Positions 15,329 to 15,419 of a stretch of 15,419 bases of DNA are shown piece after piece; the first letter of the stretch is position 1; the number at the start of each line of letters is the position of its first letter. The stretch lies in contig SIAG01000044.1 in assembly GCA_009691925.1 (NCBI GenBank), forward strand, positions 1 to 15,419. The letters are read 5' to 3'. Below the pieces are notes generated by a model. The model searched no databases. It was not told where the DNA came from and was given only the letters and a program-made list of their open reading frames with translations. A program made the translations under genes and the position numbers. Source of the DNA: Planctomycetaceae bacterium (lineage in GTDB: Bacteria > Planctomycetota > Planctomycetia > Pirellulales > UBA1268).

Positions 15329-15338
15329 CCCCTCCTCC
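15329..15338 (-). promoter_or_regulatory. Strong Shine-Dalgarno site of the 55-aa gene
   Basis: GGAGGAGGGG on the minus strand contains AGGAGG with eight bases to the ATG at 15322. It is the strongest ribosome binding site in the window and the main reason to accept the small gene. Confidence 0.6.
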
Positions 15339-15419
15339 GGGAGTCATGTGCTTAGGACGGACGGCGCAGACGGGGAGCGCGGCGAGCAGACAGGCTCGCG
15401 GGCTCAGGTTTTTTGTTCC

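Noticed and set aside
15117..15347. 76-codon minus-strand frame at the right end
   Set aside because: It overlaps the better supported 55-codon frame, is Pro/Ala/Gly-rich, and its start lacks the well-placed ribosome binding site.
15382..15414. Hairpin GCGAGC/GCTCGC followed by six T residues
   Set aside because: The T run begins nine bases after the stem and there is no + strand gene upstream for it to terminate.

Overview
The window reads as chromosomal DNA from a GC-rich member of the Planctomycetota, probably near the Pirellulales. The main evidence is a DUF1559 prepilin-like protein (AFTLVELLVVIAIIG start, H-X9-DG motif near the end), an ECF sigma factor gene followed by a membrane Ser/Thr kinase with an N-terminal zinc finger, a MauG-type di-heme peroxidase tail, and few Shine-Dalgarno sites. 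No tRNA, rRNA, CRISPR array or insertion sequence is visible.

Layout, left to right. (1) 3-596 (+): the C-terminal part of a cytochrome c peroxidase, closed by a strong intrinsic terminator. (2) 667-1105: about 440 bp with no credible gene. (3) 1106-2170 (-): DUF1559 pseudopilin. (4) 2402-3197 (+): a two-gene toxin-antitoxin operon, ribbon-helix-helix antitoxin plus GNAT acetyltransferase toxin, with a plausible promoter and operator. (5) 4735-3326 and 6165-4732 (-): a translationally coupled sensor kinase and NtrC-type, sigma-54-dependent response regulator. (6) 6345-7307 (+): a divergently transcribed secreted beta-propeller protein resembling glycosidases, preceded by a candidate sigma-54 promoter. 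(7) 9628-7325 (-): a 767-residue protein joining a CHAT (caspase-like) module to an Ig-like and transglutaminase/papain-fold peptidase module. This is the most unusual gene here. (8) 10751-9747 (-): a DUF808/YedI-like membrane protein with a (Gly-His-Ala)4 insert. (9) 11345-10845 (-): a DUF2007 protein with two membrane helices. (10) 15322-11582 (-): a cluster of a 55-residue small protein, an ECF sigma factor and a 945-residue zinc-finger/Ser-Thr kinase.

How the genes work together: the sigma factor and the zinc-finger kinase most likely form one signalling unit, with the kinase or its finger controlling the sigma factor. The NtrC-type system may control the divergent secreted gene through the sigma-54 site. 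The toxin-antitoxin pair probably regulates itself. The CHAT/peptidase protein has the look of a conflict or regulated-proteolysis effector. It stands alone behind a 118-bp gap that contains a perfect 10-bp inverted repeat. All functions are inferred from motifs read by eye; no database search was run.
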